64,000 bases of DNA, taken from positions 1-64,000 of the forward strand of contig JAZUAE010000014.1 in the NCBI GenBank assembly GCA_045637805.1. The letters run 5' to 3'. This document shows, in pieces, positions 17,509-26,985 of the stretch. Source of the DNA: CAKVLG01 sp045637805. GTDB taxonomy: Bacteria; Bacillota; Clostridia; Christensenellales; UBA1242. The position numbers and the translations under genes were made by a program. Under the pieces are notes generated by a model, which had not been told where the DNA came from, made no database searches, and was given only the letters and a program-made list of their open reading frames with translations. Within the stretch, counting starts at the first letter, position 1. Each line of letters opens with the position of its first letter.

Positions 17509-18423
17509 ATGGAATTAACATTAGAAAAAGAAACAAAAACTCAAAACTTTGAATTAAAAAATGGAGATGAGCAAAGCATCTCTTGTTTTGTGGTATTAAG
17601 TGATAGTAAGTCATTCAATATAAAAACGAAATCGTATAATTTGGAAATTTGCGGCAAGCCTATGGTGAGTTGGGTTGCTAGGGCGTGTCCAACACCTCCT
17701 GTTTATATTGAAAATAATACTAATGAAAGCATAATCGAAATCATCAGACCATATTTAAAGAATACAGATTATACCTTAGTATTGTATTCGGATACTCCAC
17801 TTATGACAAAATCAAATATAGATCAAATTATGGATTTTGTTGTTAACCGTGGCCTTAATGTGTGTAAACTTACACGCGGGTATGTGTTTAAAACAGAATA
17901 TATAAAGCGTGTTGGTGAAATATATACACCTCAAACATATTATTTTGAGGAAGAAGATTTTATGGTGGCATCTACTTTTAATCAAGTAAGCATAATTTCT
18001 GAAATTTTGAAAAATAGAATTTTATCTTTCCACATGAAAAATGGGGTGTATTTTAAGGACCCAAACTCTGTATCAATCGGTGGTGATGCAAGTATTGGAG
18101 CTGGCAGTATAATTGAGCCACAAGTAAGTCTTTTAGGTAAAGTTATAATCGGTGAAGAGTGTAAAATAGGTAGTGGTTCAAAGCTTGAAAATGTTAGAGT
18201 ATTTGATAAATGTATAATCGGTAACGCAGTAATTAAAAGTAGCGTGCTTGAAGAGGGCGTTACAGTAGGTGAAAATGTAGTTATTGAAAAAAATAGCTTA
18301 ATCAAAAAAGACTCAGTGATAAAAAACAATATTGTTATTACAAACACTGTAATTGCTGAAAATTCTGTTATCGAAAATGGTCAAATCATAAATGGAAAAG
18401 TTAACGCTGGAGATAATGTATGA
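17509..18423 (+). CDS. GlmU-like protein, degenerate and shortened
   Basis: 304 residues against about 455 for GlmU. The middle matches GlmU: GKPMVSWV (49-56), YSDTPLM in place of GDxPL (93-99), VASTFNQVSIISEI and HMKNGVYFKDPNSVSIG (near 153-190), followed by hexapeptide repeats of a left-handed beta-helix to the C-terminus. The nucleotide-binding signature LAAGxGTRM is missing; the N-terminus reads ISCFVVLSDSKSFNI. The acetyltransferase end of GlmU is absent. The position upstream of pth and mfd is the usual glmU locus, so it is a real homologue, but sugar-nucleotide synthesis by it is doubtful. Its last bases overlap pth (ATGA). Confidence 0.75.
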   Translation: MELTLEKETKTQNFELKNGDEQSISCFVVLSDSKSFNIKTKSYNLEICGKPMVSWVARACPTPPVYIENNTNESIIEIIRPYLKNTDYTLVLYSDTPLMTKSNIDQIMDFVVNRGLNVCKLTRGYVFKTEYIKRVGEIYTPQTYYFEEEDFMVASTFNQVSIISEILKNRILSFHMKNGVYFKDPNSVSIGGDASIGAGSIIEPQVSLLGKVIIGEECKIGSGSKLENVRVFDKCIIGNAVIKSSVLEEGVTVGENVVIEKNSLIKKDSVIKNNIVITNTVIAENSVIENGQIINGKVNAGDNV

Positions 18424-18977
18424 AAATAATTGTAGGACTAGGCAATATAGGCAAAGAATATGAACATACCGTTCACAATATGGGCTTTGATTGCGTTGAC
18501 AGGGTTGCAGAAAAGTTGGGCGTACAGTTTACTAAAAATAAATTTAAAGCAAAAATTGCTGAGGCTTCAATTAATGGAGAAAAAATTGTTTTAGTAAAAC
18601 CTGAAACATATATGAATCTTTCAGGGATATCTGTAAAAGATTTTGTTAAAAATTCACCTATTGACATTAGTAAAGATTTGCTTATAATTTCTGACGATGT
18701 GGATCTTCCTGCCGGAACTATAAGGTTTAGAGTGCAGGGCTCTGCAGGTTCGCATAATGGACTTAAAAGTATTGTTGAACATTTGAAAACAACGGCATTT
18801 TTCAGGCTTAGAATTGGAGTGGGGCGTGCACCTGAGTATATGAAGATGGAAGATTATGTGCTTTCTAGTATAAAGAATAACAAGGAAGTTAATGATGGAA
18901 ATATTCGTGCAAGCGAAGCTGTTATTGATTTTATAAATGGCTTGAATGCTCAGGAATTAATGCAAAAGTATAACTAG
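18420..18977 (+). CDS. pth: Peptidyl-tRNA hydrolase
   Basis: 185 residues, normal length. N-terminus MKIIVGLGNIGKEYEHTVHN carries the conserved GLGN and the catalytic His19; the usual Arg before that His is Val here. KPETYMNLSG, ISDDVDLPAG and GSAGSHNGLKSI follow in order. Pth recycles peptidyl-tRNA that drops off ribosomes. Start overlaps the glmU-like stop by four bases; mfd starts one base after its stop. Confidence 0.96.
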   Translation: MKIIVGLGNIGKEYEHTVHNMGFDCVDRVAEKLGVQFTKNKFKAKIAEASINGEKIVLVKPETYMNLSGISVKDFVKNSPIDISKDLLIISDDVDLPAGTIRFRVQGSAGSHNGLKSIVEHLKTTAFFRLRIGVGRAPEYMKMEDYVLSSIKNNKEVNDGNIRASEAVIDFINGLNAQELMQKYN

Positions 18978-18978
18978 T

Positions 18979-21900
18979 ATGAAACAATTTTTTAATTTTG
19001 AAAAATTAGGCACAAATTATAAATTATTATATGAAAATATCAGAGCAGGAAAAACCTGCTCGATTTTTGGTGTTGAGAGTAATGAGAAAATTGCTCTACT
19101 TGCTGGAGTGGACGGCACCGGGATATATATAGTGCCAGATCAGTTGTCTGGATTTAAAGCCAAGGAATTGCTTGAAAAAATTTATCCAGGAGAGGTCGAA
19201 ATTTTTCCTGAGGATAATGACAATTTTGTTTACCGAAAAGCAGAGTCTGTTGAAAGCAAAATTAAAAGAACTAAGTGTTTGTATAATTGTTTAAATGGAA
19301 AAACGAAGTGGGTGATTGCAAGTCCTGAAAGTTTACTTGTTAAACTGGCTGATCCGAATAATTTTAATACAGCAAGCTTTTCTATAAAAAAGGGACAAGA
19401 TTTTGAAATAAATAAGTTGATTGAAAAATTAATAGTGGCAGGTTATAGAAGAGAAGAATTGGTAAATAATCCTGGCGATTTCTCGGCAAGAGGAGATATT
19501 ATAGACATCTTTCCTATAACTGAAGATTATCCTATACGAATTAGTTTTTTTGATGCGGAAATAGAAAGTATATATATTTTTGATATAGAATCTCAAAAAT
19601 CAAGCAAAGAAATAAAAGATTTCTTAGTTTGTCCATGTACAAATATTTTTTATAAGGATTGTGACATTTCTATTATTACTGACAGGATTTTAAAGGCGAA
19701 AACAAATACATTTCCAGACAGTGAGAACGAAACTGAATATAAAAATATCTTAGATGAGGTTGTGTCTAGAGTTGAGTGTGGAGATAGGGGATATTCTATG
19801 GATTATATCCGCCCTGTTTTAGGCTATAAATCAAGTCTACTTGATTACATGCCACAAAGCATAATTGTTATTGACGAAGTGAAAATGGTATATGACCTAG
19901 GAAATGCTGCTGCAAAGGAGAGGGCCGCAAGGTTTTCATCTTTCGCAAAAAATGGAAGAGTTCTAAATAAAGATGAGTCGGGATACTTTTCATTTGAAGA
20001 ATTGACAAATATATTAAAAGAAAGACAACTTATTTGCTATCAAAAATTAACTAATGCAAATAGGTTTAAAGATCCTGACGCAATTGTTTCACTTTCGGCT
20101 CAGCCACTTATTAAATATACTCACAATTATCCTGAATTTATACGTGATGTTAAAAGTTGGACACACTACGGTAATAGAGTGTTTATATTTGCAGGCTCAA
20201 AAGAAGAGGCAAATAGAATTTCTAGACAACTTGAAAATCATGACATTTATATTGACGTAAATAAAAAAGCAACATTAGACAGCAGCGAGTCTGCGATTTT
20301 ACCGTTTGAATTTAATTCTGGTTTTATATTAAATAAAGAGAAAATAATTATAGTTGGAACATATAATATTTTGCCAAAAAAGAATAACGACAAAAAATTA
20401 TTGGCAAGTAGAGAAAATGTTTTTAATGTACCAAAAATAGGGGATTATGTTGTTCACCAAATACACGGTATAGGTATGTGTGAAGGGGTTACAAAGCTTA
20501 CAGGCTCATTTGGAACGAAAGACTATGTTGTTGTAAAATATAGAGATGAAGATAAGTTATATGTTCCGATAGAACAACTTTCAATGCTCGATAGGTTTTC
20601 AGGTGCTGAGAAACCTACAAAATTGAGTAAAATCGGAGGTAGTGAATTTGCAAAAGTAAAGGCAAGAGTAAAGGAGAGTGTTAAAAAATTAGCTTTCGAT
20701 TTGCTTGAACTTTACGCGGAAAGAGAAAGTAAACGTGGTTTTGCTTTTGAAAAAGATAATATGCTCCAAACTGAATTTGAAAACTCGTTTGAATATACTG
20801 AAACCGAAGATCAATTAATTAGTTTATCAGAAATAAAGAAAGATATGGAAAGCCCAAAAATAATGGATAGACTACTTTGTGGAGATGTTGGGTTTGGAAA
20901 GACTGAAGTGGCGCTTAGAGCGGCTTTCAAAGCGGTCGCTTCTGGAAAACAAGTGTGTTTCTTGGCGCCAACAACTATACTTTCTGAGCAGCATTATAAT
21001 ACTTGCAAAAATAGATTTTTTAATTTTGGTGTAAACGTAGATGTTTTAAATAGGTTTAAATCTCCAAAAGAGGTTAAAAAATCACTTGAAGATTTAGCTG
21101 CGGGAAAAACTGATGTTATTTGTGGTACGCATAGACTTTTAAGTAAAGATGTTAATTTTAAGAACTTGGGTCTTATAATTTTAGACGAAGAACAAAAATT
21201 TGGTGTGGAAGATAAGGAAAAACTGAAGCATAAATATCCAACTGTTGATGTTTTAACATTATCTGCGACACCTATCCCTCGTACTTTAAATATGTCACTC
21301 TCTGGAATTAGAGATGTTAGTATTATTTCGACACCACCTAGTGAAAGATTACCGATAATTACTTATGTGGTAGAGTTTAGTGATGATCTCGTTCGTGATG
21401 CTATACTTCGTGAAACAAATCGCGGGGGTCAAGTTTTTGTTTTATTTAATAGGGTCGAAAAAATATATAACTTTGCACAAAAATTAAAGAATCTTGTTCC
21501 AGAAGTGAAAATTTCAGTAGCACATGGTCAGTTGCCATCTAATCAGTTGGAAAATGTTATTTATGAATTCTATCACAAAGAGTCTGATGTGTTAGTGTGT
21601 ACTACTTTAATTGAGAACGGTATAGATATTGAAAATGCAAACACATTGATCGTTTATGATAGTGATAAACTGGGATTGAGCCAGCTTTATCAAATTAGAG
21701 GAAGAGTTGGTCGTGGAAATAAAACTGCTTACGCATACTTTACTTACGACAATTCGAAAGTGTTGACGGAGGAGGCTTATAAAAGACTAGATGCAATTGT
21801 TGAATTTACCGAGTTTGGTAGCGGATTTAAACTTGCCATGCGAGATCTTGAAATTAGGGGTAGTGGAAGTTTATTTGGGGCAGATCAACATGGACACTTG

Positions 21901-22440
21901 CAAAAGGTTGGATATGAAATGTATTCTAAACTTTTAGGAGAGGCTGTTGCTGAACTTAAAGGCACAGTAAAAGAGGAAGAAAAAGAAGTTTTAGTTAGGG
22001 TTAATATTGATGCATTTATACCTGAAAGCTATATTACTCAAAGCGAAGATAGAATGATAGCTTATAAAAATATAGCTAGTATTAATAGTATTGACTCACT
22101 AGACATGCAAGAAAGGGAGTTAAAGGATAAGTTTGGAAGCGTGCCGCTTGCCACACGCAATCTTATGAATGTTGCATTAATTAGAAATTTGGCGAAAAAA
22201 CTTGGTGTAATTGAAGTGTTATCTTCAGACAAATCACTTGAATTAATCTTTGACGAAAAAACGGATATTATAGGAAACAGTGCTCTTGCTGAGGCTTTAT
22301 ATAAATTTGTAAAAGTGAGTCACCTTGATATGTCAGGATTACCTAAGATTAAATTCGATATGCAAGCTAATAATGTCGAAAATTTCAACCTTGTAAGAGA
22401 ATTTTTATTAGTTGCAGTTAAAAATATAAAAAAAGATTGA
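18979..22440 (+). CDS. mfd: Transcription-repair coupling factor
   Basis: 1153 residues. UvrB-like N-terminal region to about 400; CarD-like RNA polymerase-binding domain around 480-550 (IGDYVVHQIHGIGMCEGVTK ... DKLYVPIEQL); RecG-like helicase with Walker A GDVGFGKTEVA near 635 and DEEQKFGVEDKEKLK near 735, SATPIPRTLNMSL, then RIRGRVGRG; TRCF C-terminal domain after about 980. Mfd removes stalled RNA polymerase and recruits UvrA. Operon with glmU-like and pth, the common Firmicutes arrangement. Confidence 0.96.
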   Translation: MKQFFNFEKLGTNYKLLYENIRAGKTCSIFGVESNEKIALLAGVDGTGIYIVPDQLSGFKAKELLEKIYPGEVEIFPEDNDNFVYRKAESVESKIKRTKCLYNCLNGKTKWVIASPESLLVKLADPNNFNTASFSIKKGQDFEINKLIEKLIVAGYRREELVNNPGDFSARGDIIDIFPITEDYPIRISFFDAEIESIYIFDIESQKSSKEIKDFLVCPCTNIFYKDCDISIITDRILKAKTNTFPDSENETEYKNILDEVVSRVECGDRGYSMDYIRPVLGYKSSLLDYMPQSIIVIDEVKMVYDLGNAAAKERAARFSSFAKNGRVLNKDESGYFSFEELTNILKERQLICYQKLTNANRFKDPDAIVSLSAQPLIKYTHNYPEFIRDVKSWTHYGNRVFIFAGSKEEANRISRQLENHDIYIDVNKKATLDSSESAILPFEFNSGFILNKEKIIIVGTYNILPKKNNDKKLLASRENVFNVPKIGDYVVHQIHGIGMCEGVTKLTGSFGTKDYVVVKYRDEDKLYVPIEQLSMLDRFSGAEKPTKLSKIGGSEFAKVKARVKESVKKLAFDLLELYAERESKRGFAFEKDNMLQTEFENSFEYTETEDQLISLSEIKKDMESPKIMDRLLCGDVGFGKTEVALRAAFKAVASGKQVCFLAPTTILSEQHYNTCKNRFFNFGVNVDVLNRFKSPKEVKKSLEDLAAGKTDVICGTHRLLSKDVNFKNLGLIILDEEQKFGVEDKEKLKHKYPTVDVLTLSATPIPRTLNMSLSGIRDVSIISTPPSERLPIITYVVEFSDDLVRDAILRETNRGGQVFVLFNRVEKIYNFAQKLKNLVPEVKISVAHGQLPSNQLENVIYEFYHKESDVLVCTTLIENGIDIENANTLIVYDSDKLGLSQLYQIRGRVGRGNKTAYAYFTYDNSKVLTEEAYKRLDAIVEFTEFGSGFKLAMRDLEIRGSGSLFGADQHGHLQKVGYEMYSKLLGEAVAELKGTVKEEEKEVLVRVNIDAFIPESYITQSEDRMIAYKNIASINSIDSLDMQERELKDKFGSVPLATRNLMNVALIRNLAKKLGVIEVLSSDKSLELIFDEKTDIIGNSALAEALYKFVKVSHLDMSGLPKIKFDMQANNVENFNLVREFLLVAVKNIKKD

Positions 22441-22496
22441 TTTTTAATATAAATATAGGTTACAATATGTTCGTCTAGTTTTAGGAGGAAGTTTAA

Positions 22497-24329
22497 GTGA
22501 AAAAGAAATTGTATGCTTTTGTCGTGATGTTATGCTTATTTGCCATCTCATGTTTTTCAGGTTGTACACTTGTTTCAAAAGATGTGAATGCAGAGCGTGA
22601 ACAAAATGTTATAGTTGTTGGTGAGAGGGCTCTCTCTACTAACGATATTATTAATTCTTTTTATTCATTTTATCAACAAAATCAATATTACTTTTACTAT
22701 AGTGATACAGAAACAATTATGAATTCTTTCTATAAATCTGTAATATCAAGAGAAGTTGTTTTAGAAGAAGCAGAGAAGTTGTTTAATACAGATGTTATTA
22801 CATTAACAGACGAAGATTATCAAGATATTTGGAATGATGTTTTTGATTATTTCCATGGTCAAGTAGATGGTTATGAAAAGAGTTTGCTAGCATATAATGG
22901 AATTAAAGAAGAGTCTGAAGATTATCCTACGAGATTAAAAGATGAGAAGTCTGATGAAAAAGAAACAGAAATAAAGTATGAAGAGTATGTTTTTGAAGAA
23001 TTTGGTGCGTATGAGGCTGGAGTAAAAGGCACACTTGCAACTGTGAAATCAAAATTTGATGATCTTGTTAATTTTATAAAAACAAAATATGTAAAAGATA
23101 CAGAATCTGATACAAGAGAACTCGAAGTAATTGAAGATGCAGAGTTAGATCTTCGTGGTGAGGCTTTTGATAAGTATGTTGCATCATTAATGCTTTCGGC
23201 AAAATTGAATGGCAAAGAATATGGCAGAGAGGCAGTTTTAATAGATGAAATTCAAAGAGTTCTTGATGCTCATGTGGAAAGCGCTCTTTATGAAGAATAC
23301 AAAGAATATGTCAATGCACTTGTTTTAACTGATGATTATAAAAAATTAAGTGACGAAGCCGTTGTAAACGAATATGTTAATCTTCTTGGCAAAGATAGTG
23401 AGAAGTATGAAAATTATACAAACTACACTAAAATTATCACCTCAACTGAAAATGAAAGTTTGATACTTTATCATAATGGCGAAGAATCAAAGTATTTTAC
23501 GGTTCAACATATGTTGGTGCAATTTGATGACGCTACTGTTGCTGCGTTAAAAGAGGACCCAGGATATTCAACAGCTATTGATATAACATTTAGAAATTAT
23601 TATGAAAACAATGTTAGAAAGTTATATGCTGATGAATTATATGAAGACACAGTAGTTGAATATAGAAATGCTGGAACAAAACTAGAGGATTCTTATGATA
23701 TCGATACTACTAAAAAATATAGTGTTAAAACAATTATGGAGCTTTATAGCACTTTAACGAGTTCAATGGAGCCTGAAGACAAAGTAAAAGTGTTTAACAA
23801 GCTTTCTTGGGAATTTAGCCAAGATAAACTTTCACTTGTAAATGAACTTAGCAATGTGTTAGGTTATGCAATTTCTAGTGAAAGTTATGAACATGGCAGA
23901 GTAGTAAAAGACTTTGCTAATGGTGCGAGAGAATTATACAATGATGGTGAAGGTAATGTCGGTGATATTAACTACGTAGTAAGTGACTATGGTATTCATA
24001 TTCTTGCTCTTACAGGTGAATACACAAATGGAGCTGTTGCAGAAGTTGTTAGATACGAAGAAGATGCTGCAGATGGAAGTTATAAGAAAGGTGACATTAA
24101 TGTCGCAGCAACAAAAACAAAACTTGAAGAAGCAAAGGTTTCAAGCCTTACAAACCAAAGTGTATATGAATATATTTATGACCAACTTAAAGAAAAATTA
24201 GTTGGTGAAAGTGGAACATTCTTCACTGATTATGTTAATAAGAAAGTCGCAGAGTATACAGAAGAAGGTAAAATAAAAGAAAATAAAGATAGACCTACTT
24301 ATGATGAACTTATCGAGGCTTTAAAATAA
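22497..24329 (+). CDS. PrsA/SurA-like foldase lipoprotein
   Basis: 610 residues. A lipoprotein signal peptide ends in CFSGC (lipid Cys at about 23). An N-terminal SurA/PrsA-type helical region follows, and parvulin-like traces appear as YFTVQHMLVQF near 330 and SDYGIHILALTG near 500, separated by a long insert. The parvulin core is too diverged to say whether it is an active peptidyl-prolyl isomerase. A foldase gene directly after mfd is common in Clostridia. The start is GTG at 22497, seven bases behind TAGGAGGAAG. It probably helps fold secreted proteins outside the membrane. Confidence 0.75.
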   Translation: MKKKLYAFVVMLCLFAISCFSGCTLVSKDVNAEREQNVIVVGERALSTNDIINSFYSFYQQNQYYFYYSDTETIMNSFYKSVISREVVLEEAEKLFNTDVITLTDEDYQDIWNDVFDYFHGQVDGYEKSLLAYNGIKEESEDYPTRLKDEKSDEKETEIKYEEYVFEEFGAYEAGVKGTLATVKSKFDDLVNFIKTKYVKDTESDTRELEVIEDAELDLRGEAFDKYVASLMLSAKLNGKEYGREAVLIDEIQRVLDAHVESALYEEYKEYVNALVLTDDYKKLSDEAVVNEYVNLLGKDSEKYENYTNYTKIITSTENESLILYHNGEESKYFTVQHMLVQFDDATVAALKEDPGYSTAIDITFRNYYENNVRKLYADELYEDTVVEYRNAGTKLEDSYDIDTTKKYSVKTIMELYSTLTSSMEPEDKVKVFNKLSWEFSQDKLSLVNELSNVLGYAISSESYEHGRVVKDFANGARELYNDGEGNVGDINYVVSDYGIHILALTGEYTNGAVAEVVRYEEDAADGSYKKGDINVAATKTKLEEAKVSSLTNQSVYEYIYDQLKEKLVGESGTFFTDYVNKKVAEYTEEGKIKENKDRPTYDELIEALK

Positions 24330-24336
24330 ACATTAT

Positions 24337-24362
24337 CCGCTAGCGTTTGCTGGCGGTTTTTT
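24337..24362 (+). terminator. Terminator after the foldase gene
   Basis: CCGCTAGC / GCTGGCGG stem with GTTT loop, followed by six Ts. Confidence 0.9.
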
Positions 24363-24363
24363 A

Positions 24364-24393
24364 TTGACATTTATTTTAAACGTGTAATATAAT
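24364..24393 (+). promoter_or_regulatory. Promoter of the flippase-like gene
   Basis: TTGACA (24364-24369), 18-bp spacer, TATAAT (24388-24393), ten bases before the ATG at 24404. The expected transcript start is within about four bases of the start codon and no Shine-Dalgarno sequence is present. Confidence 0.65.
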
Positions 24394-24403
24394 AAACATT
24401 GTA

Positions 24404-25816
24404 ATGAGAAAGAAAAAAGCAGAAGAAGTTAAAAATGAGCAGATAGAAATGCCTATTGAAAATGTCGAGGAATCGGCAACTGTTTCTGCTGTGCAAGAAA
24501 ATCAACCTGCAGAGGAAAACAATATTGAAGATGTTAATTTAAAAGAAGAACAATCTATAGAGCAAAGACCTAAAAAGAAAAGTGTACGTACGAAAAAAAA
24601 GAAGACAATAAAGAAAGATGAGGTTTCAGAGGAAAAATTTGAGTCTATAGTTGATGAAGAAATTGTAAAAGAAAAATTGCGTGAGGCTGAAGAGACTCAA
24701 AATCCAAAAAAGAAAACAAAAAGCCTTATAATGAATAGCTTAATGCTTGCTCTTAACGTTTTCATTATGTTTTTTATTATTAATAGTTTTCTAAAGAGTA
24801 CTGAGGGGTCGAATTTTTCAATCGTTGCTAATGTTCAAGGAAATAAACTTTGGTGGCTTGCGTTGGCATTTGGCTGCTATCTAGTTATGCTTTTATCAAA
24901 TACTATAAACAACTATGTTTTGATAAAAAACACTTCTGGTATCAAAAATTTCTATTTATCATATAGAGTTTCTATAATTGGAAAATATTACGACAATATT
25001 ACTCCATTTGCTGTTGGAGGTCAGCCATTTCAAATAATTGCAATGAGCAAGGCTGGAGTTAATCCAGGGACGGCAACTAGTATTCCGATTATAAAACTTA
25101 TTGTTAACAATATGGTAATATCTATATTTGCACTTGTAGCATTTATATTTGGTATTCCAAACCTTCCCGCAACAACACCTTTAAATTCTTTTTTACAAGT
25201 GTTAATTAAAATTTGTGGCGTTATAGGTTTAATAATTAGTGCTTTTATGGGATTCTTATTATTGTTCCTTGGAAGTCGAAAAATTGTTGGAAAATCATTT
25301 TCAAGATGGCTTGTTAGGCTAGGTTATAAGATGAGAATTGTAAAAGATTATCGTAAATCTTTTGAAAAATTCAACAATCAGGTTATTGAATATCAAAATT
25401 CAACCAGCTATCTCGAAAAAAACAAAGGCGTTATGATTACAACTATACTTCTTTGTGTAATAGAGAATATTGCATATTCAAGTATTCCATTTTCTATTGT
25501 TATGGCCTTTTCAGGCATAGAAATAACCTGTTTTGCAGATTTTTTCTATATATGGGGTGTCTGTGTTGTACTGTATTATATTTGCTCTATGGCAACTGCT
25601 GGAATACCTCTTCCTGGTGGTACTGGAATGATGGAACTTTCGTTTATCCTTTTCTTTGGAATTAGTAGTTTAATCGGTGGCGTAAATATAGTTTGGGGAC
25701 TTTTATTCTATAGGATTTTCTCATATTACATTATCATAATTCATGGGTTCATACAAACAGTAATAGATTCTTCTATATCTATTGCTAAAAATAGGACAAA
25801 AGAAGTCAAAGAATGA
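24404..25816 (+). CDS. Lysylphosphatidylglycerol synthase/flippase-like membrane protein (UPF0104 family)
   Basis: 470 residues. The first ~105 are hydrophilic, Glu/Lys-rich, including the run KKKSVRTKKKKTIKK. The rest has about eight membrane helices with UPF0104/MprF-flippase signatures: DNITPFAVGGQPFQI near 200 and AGIPLPGGTGMMELSF near 405. This is the membrane half of MprF without the aminoacyl-transferase domain; relatives move lipids or polyprenyl-linked intermediates. The charged N-terminal extension is unusual and resembles a cytoplasmic scaffold. Transported substrate not known. Confidence 0.82.
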   Translation: MRKKKAEEVKNEQIEMPIENVEESATVSAVQENQPAEENNIEDVNLKEEQSIEQRPKKKSVRTKKKKTIKKDEVSEEKFESIVDEEIVKEKLREAEETQNPKKKTKSLIMNSLMLALNVFIMFFIINSFLKSTEGSNFSIVANVQGNKLWWLALAFGCYLVMLLSNTINNYVLIKNTSGIKNFYLSYRVSIIGKYYDNITPFAVGGQPFQIIAMSKAGVNPGTATSIPIIKLIVNNMVISIFALVAFIFGIPNLPATTPLNSFLQVLIKICGVIGLIISAFMGFLLLFLGSRKIVGKSFSRWLVRLGYKMRIVKDYRKSFEKFNNQVIEYQNSTSYLEKNKGVMITTILLCVIENIAYSSIPFSIVMAFSGIEITCFADFFYIWGVCVVLYYICSMATAGIPLPGGTGMMELSFILFFGISSLIGGVNIVWGLLFYRIFSYYIIIIHGFIQTVIDSSISIAKNRTKEVKE

Positions 25817-25834
25817 CATTAATTTTATTATTAT

Positions 25835-25873
25835 AAATGTTAGCAATAAATAATGATATGCTAACATTTTTTT
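25835..25873 (+). terminator. Terminator abutting the next start codon
   Basis: AAATGTTAGCA (25835-25845) pairs perfectly with TGCTAACATTT (25859-25869), then Ts up to base 25873. The ATG of the next gene is at 25874. Confidence 0.8.
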
Positions 25874-26941
25874 ATGAACGATTTTATTGATCATTTTAGT
25901 TTATCAGATAATTCCTATGATGTCTTTATTGAGTACTTAAACAAATATAAATTTGTTAAAGTTTTTATTGATAATGAAAATGTAAAAAGAAATGTTTTAA
26001 ATATTTTTGAAAACAGCAACTATAATTTTCAAATTCATCATCTTAAATTTAAAACTAAACAATACTTAGATTCCTTAGAGTTTAGCGGAGAAGATATTGT
26101 TGTAGCTTACGGTTCTGGCGCGTTGAGTGATGCTGTTAAGTATTATGCTGCAGGTTTTTCACTTCCTGTAGTTTGTGTGTTTGTAGAAGAATTTTTTGAT
26201 TATAATTTTTCTAAATTCGCATTAATATATGATGGAGTTTGTAGTGATTTTTATGAAACTGTTAGTCCTATTGCTTTCTTTGTAAAAAGACAGAAAGAAT
26301 TTAGTGAAATGGAGGCGTATGCTAGAGCTAAATCGATAGAGTATTTTGATTTTAAATTTAATGAAATATTAATTCAAAATAAAATAAATGATGATGCTAA
26401 ACAATTTTTTAAAAACACTATTTTGGAATTACGTTTAGAAAATTTTAATTTTGTATCAATAGTGAAAGCTTTTTTAAGACTGGGAATGGCTATGACATTT
26501 TTTAGTACAACTAAATTTTTTCTATTTGGATATTTTGATTTGTTCAATTTTTTAAATAGTAAAAATGATGTAAACAAATGCAAAACAGCCACTGCGATTA
26601 TATCTAAAACGTATTTACTAGCATTTAAGTATAAAATAAAAAAACGGGATATAAATTTTAATTCGGTTATAAATAAATCGGCAAAGTTTTTAAAGTTGCC
26701 TAGTTTTTGTGTGCTTAAAAGTTTGAAAAAAACCACTGATACAAATATAATTAAAAATGATATTATTAAATTAAATGCATATAAGGAATATTTGAAAAAC
26801 TTATTATTAAGAAATTTAATTACAGTAAAAAATTATAAAATAGAAGAAAAATATATTGAAAGTATAAATTATGCTTCACATTTTTCTTCTAGAATGAGTT
26901 TGCTTAAATTATTAAATGATGCAGGAATGATAAAAGTATAA
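25874..26941 (+). CDS. Uncharacterised protein resembling a degenerate iron-type alcohol/glycerol-1-phosphate dehydrogenase
   Basis: 355 residues, rich in Phe, Lys and Asn. Residues 73-100 (EDIVVAYGSGALSDAVKYYA then FSLPVV) resemble the nucleotide-binding GGGS-x-D-x-AK loop of iron-containing alcohol and glycerol-1-phosphate dehydrogenases, with the glycine motif reduced to GSGA. The metal-binding His residues of the second half cannot be found. It may be an inactive relative. It starts directly after the terminator T-run at 25867-25873, with no ribosome binding site. The next gene begins after another hairpin. Low certainty on family, good certainty that it is a gene. Confidence 0.55.
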   Translation: MNDFIDHFSLSDNSYDVFIEYLNKYKFVKVFIDNENVKRNVLNIFENSNYNFQIHHLKFKTKQYLDSLEFSGEDIVVAYGSGALSDAVKYYAAGFSLPVVCVFVEEFFDYNFSKFALIYDGVCSDFYETVSPIAFFVKRQKEFSEMEAYARAKSIEYFDFKFNEILIQNKINDDAKQFFKNTILELRLENFNFVSIVKAFLRLGMAMTFFSTTKFFLFGYFDLFNFLNSKNDVNKCKTATAIISKTYLLAFKYKIKKRDINFNSVINKSAKFLKLPSFCVLKSLKKTTDTNIIKNDIIKLNAYKEYLKNLLLRNLITVKNYKIEEKYIESINYASHFSSRMSLLKLLNDAGMIKV

Positions 26942-26957
26942 AATGCAAAAATTAGTC

Positions 26958-26985
26958 AATCATCTACTTTAGGTAGGTGATTTTT
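26958..26985 (+). terminator. Terminator-like hairpin overlapping the start region of the next gene
   Basis: AATCATCTAC (26958-26967) pairs with GTAGGTGATT (26973-26982, one G-T pair), followed by Ts. Its 3' arm contains the only Shine-Dalgarno-like sequence (AGGTAGG) of the next gene. Confidence 0.6.

Noticed and set aside
25867..25880. Treating the hairpin before 25874 as a riboswitch
   Set aside because: It is a simple stem with T-run and no aptamer-like conserved sequence; a terminator explains it.
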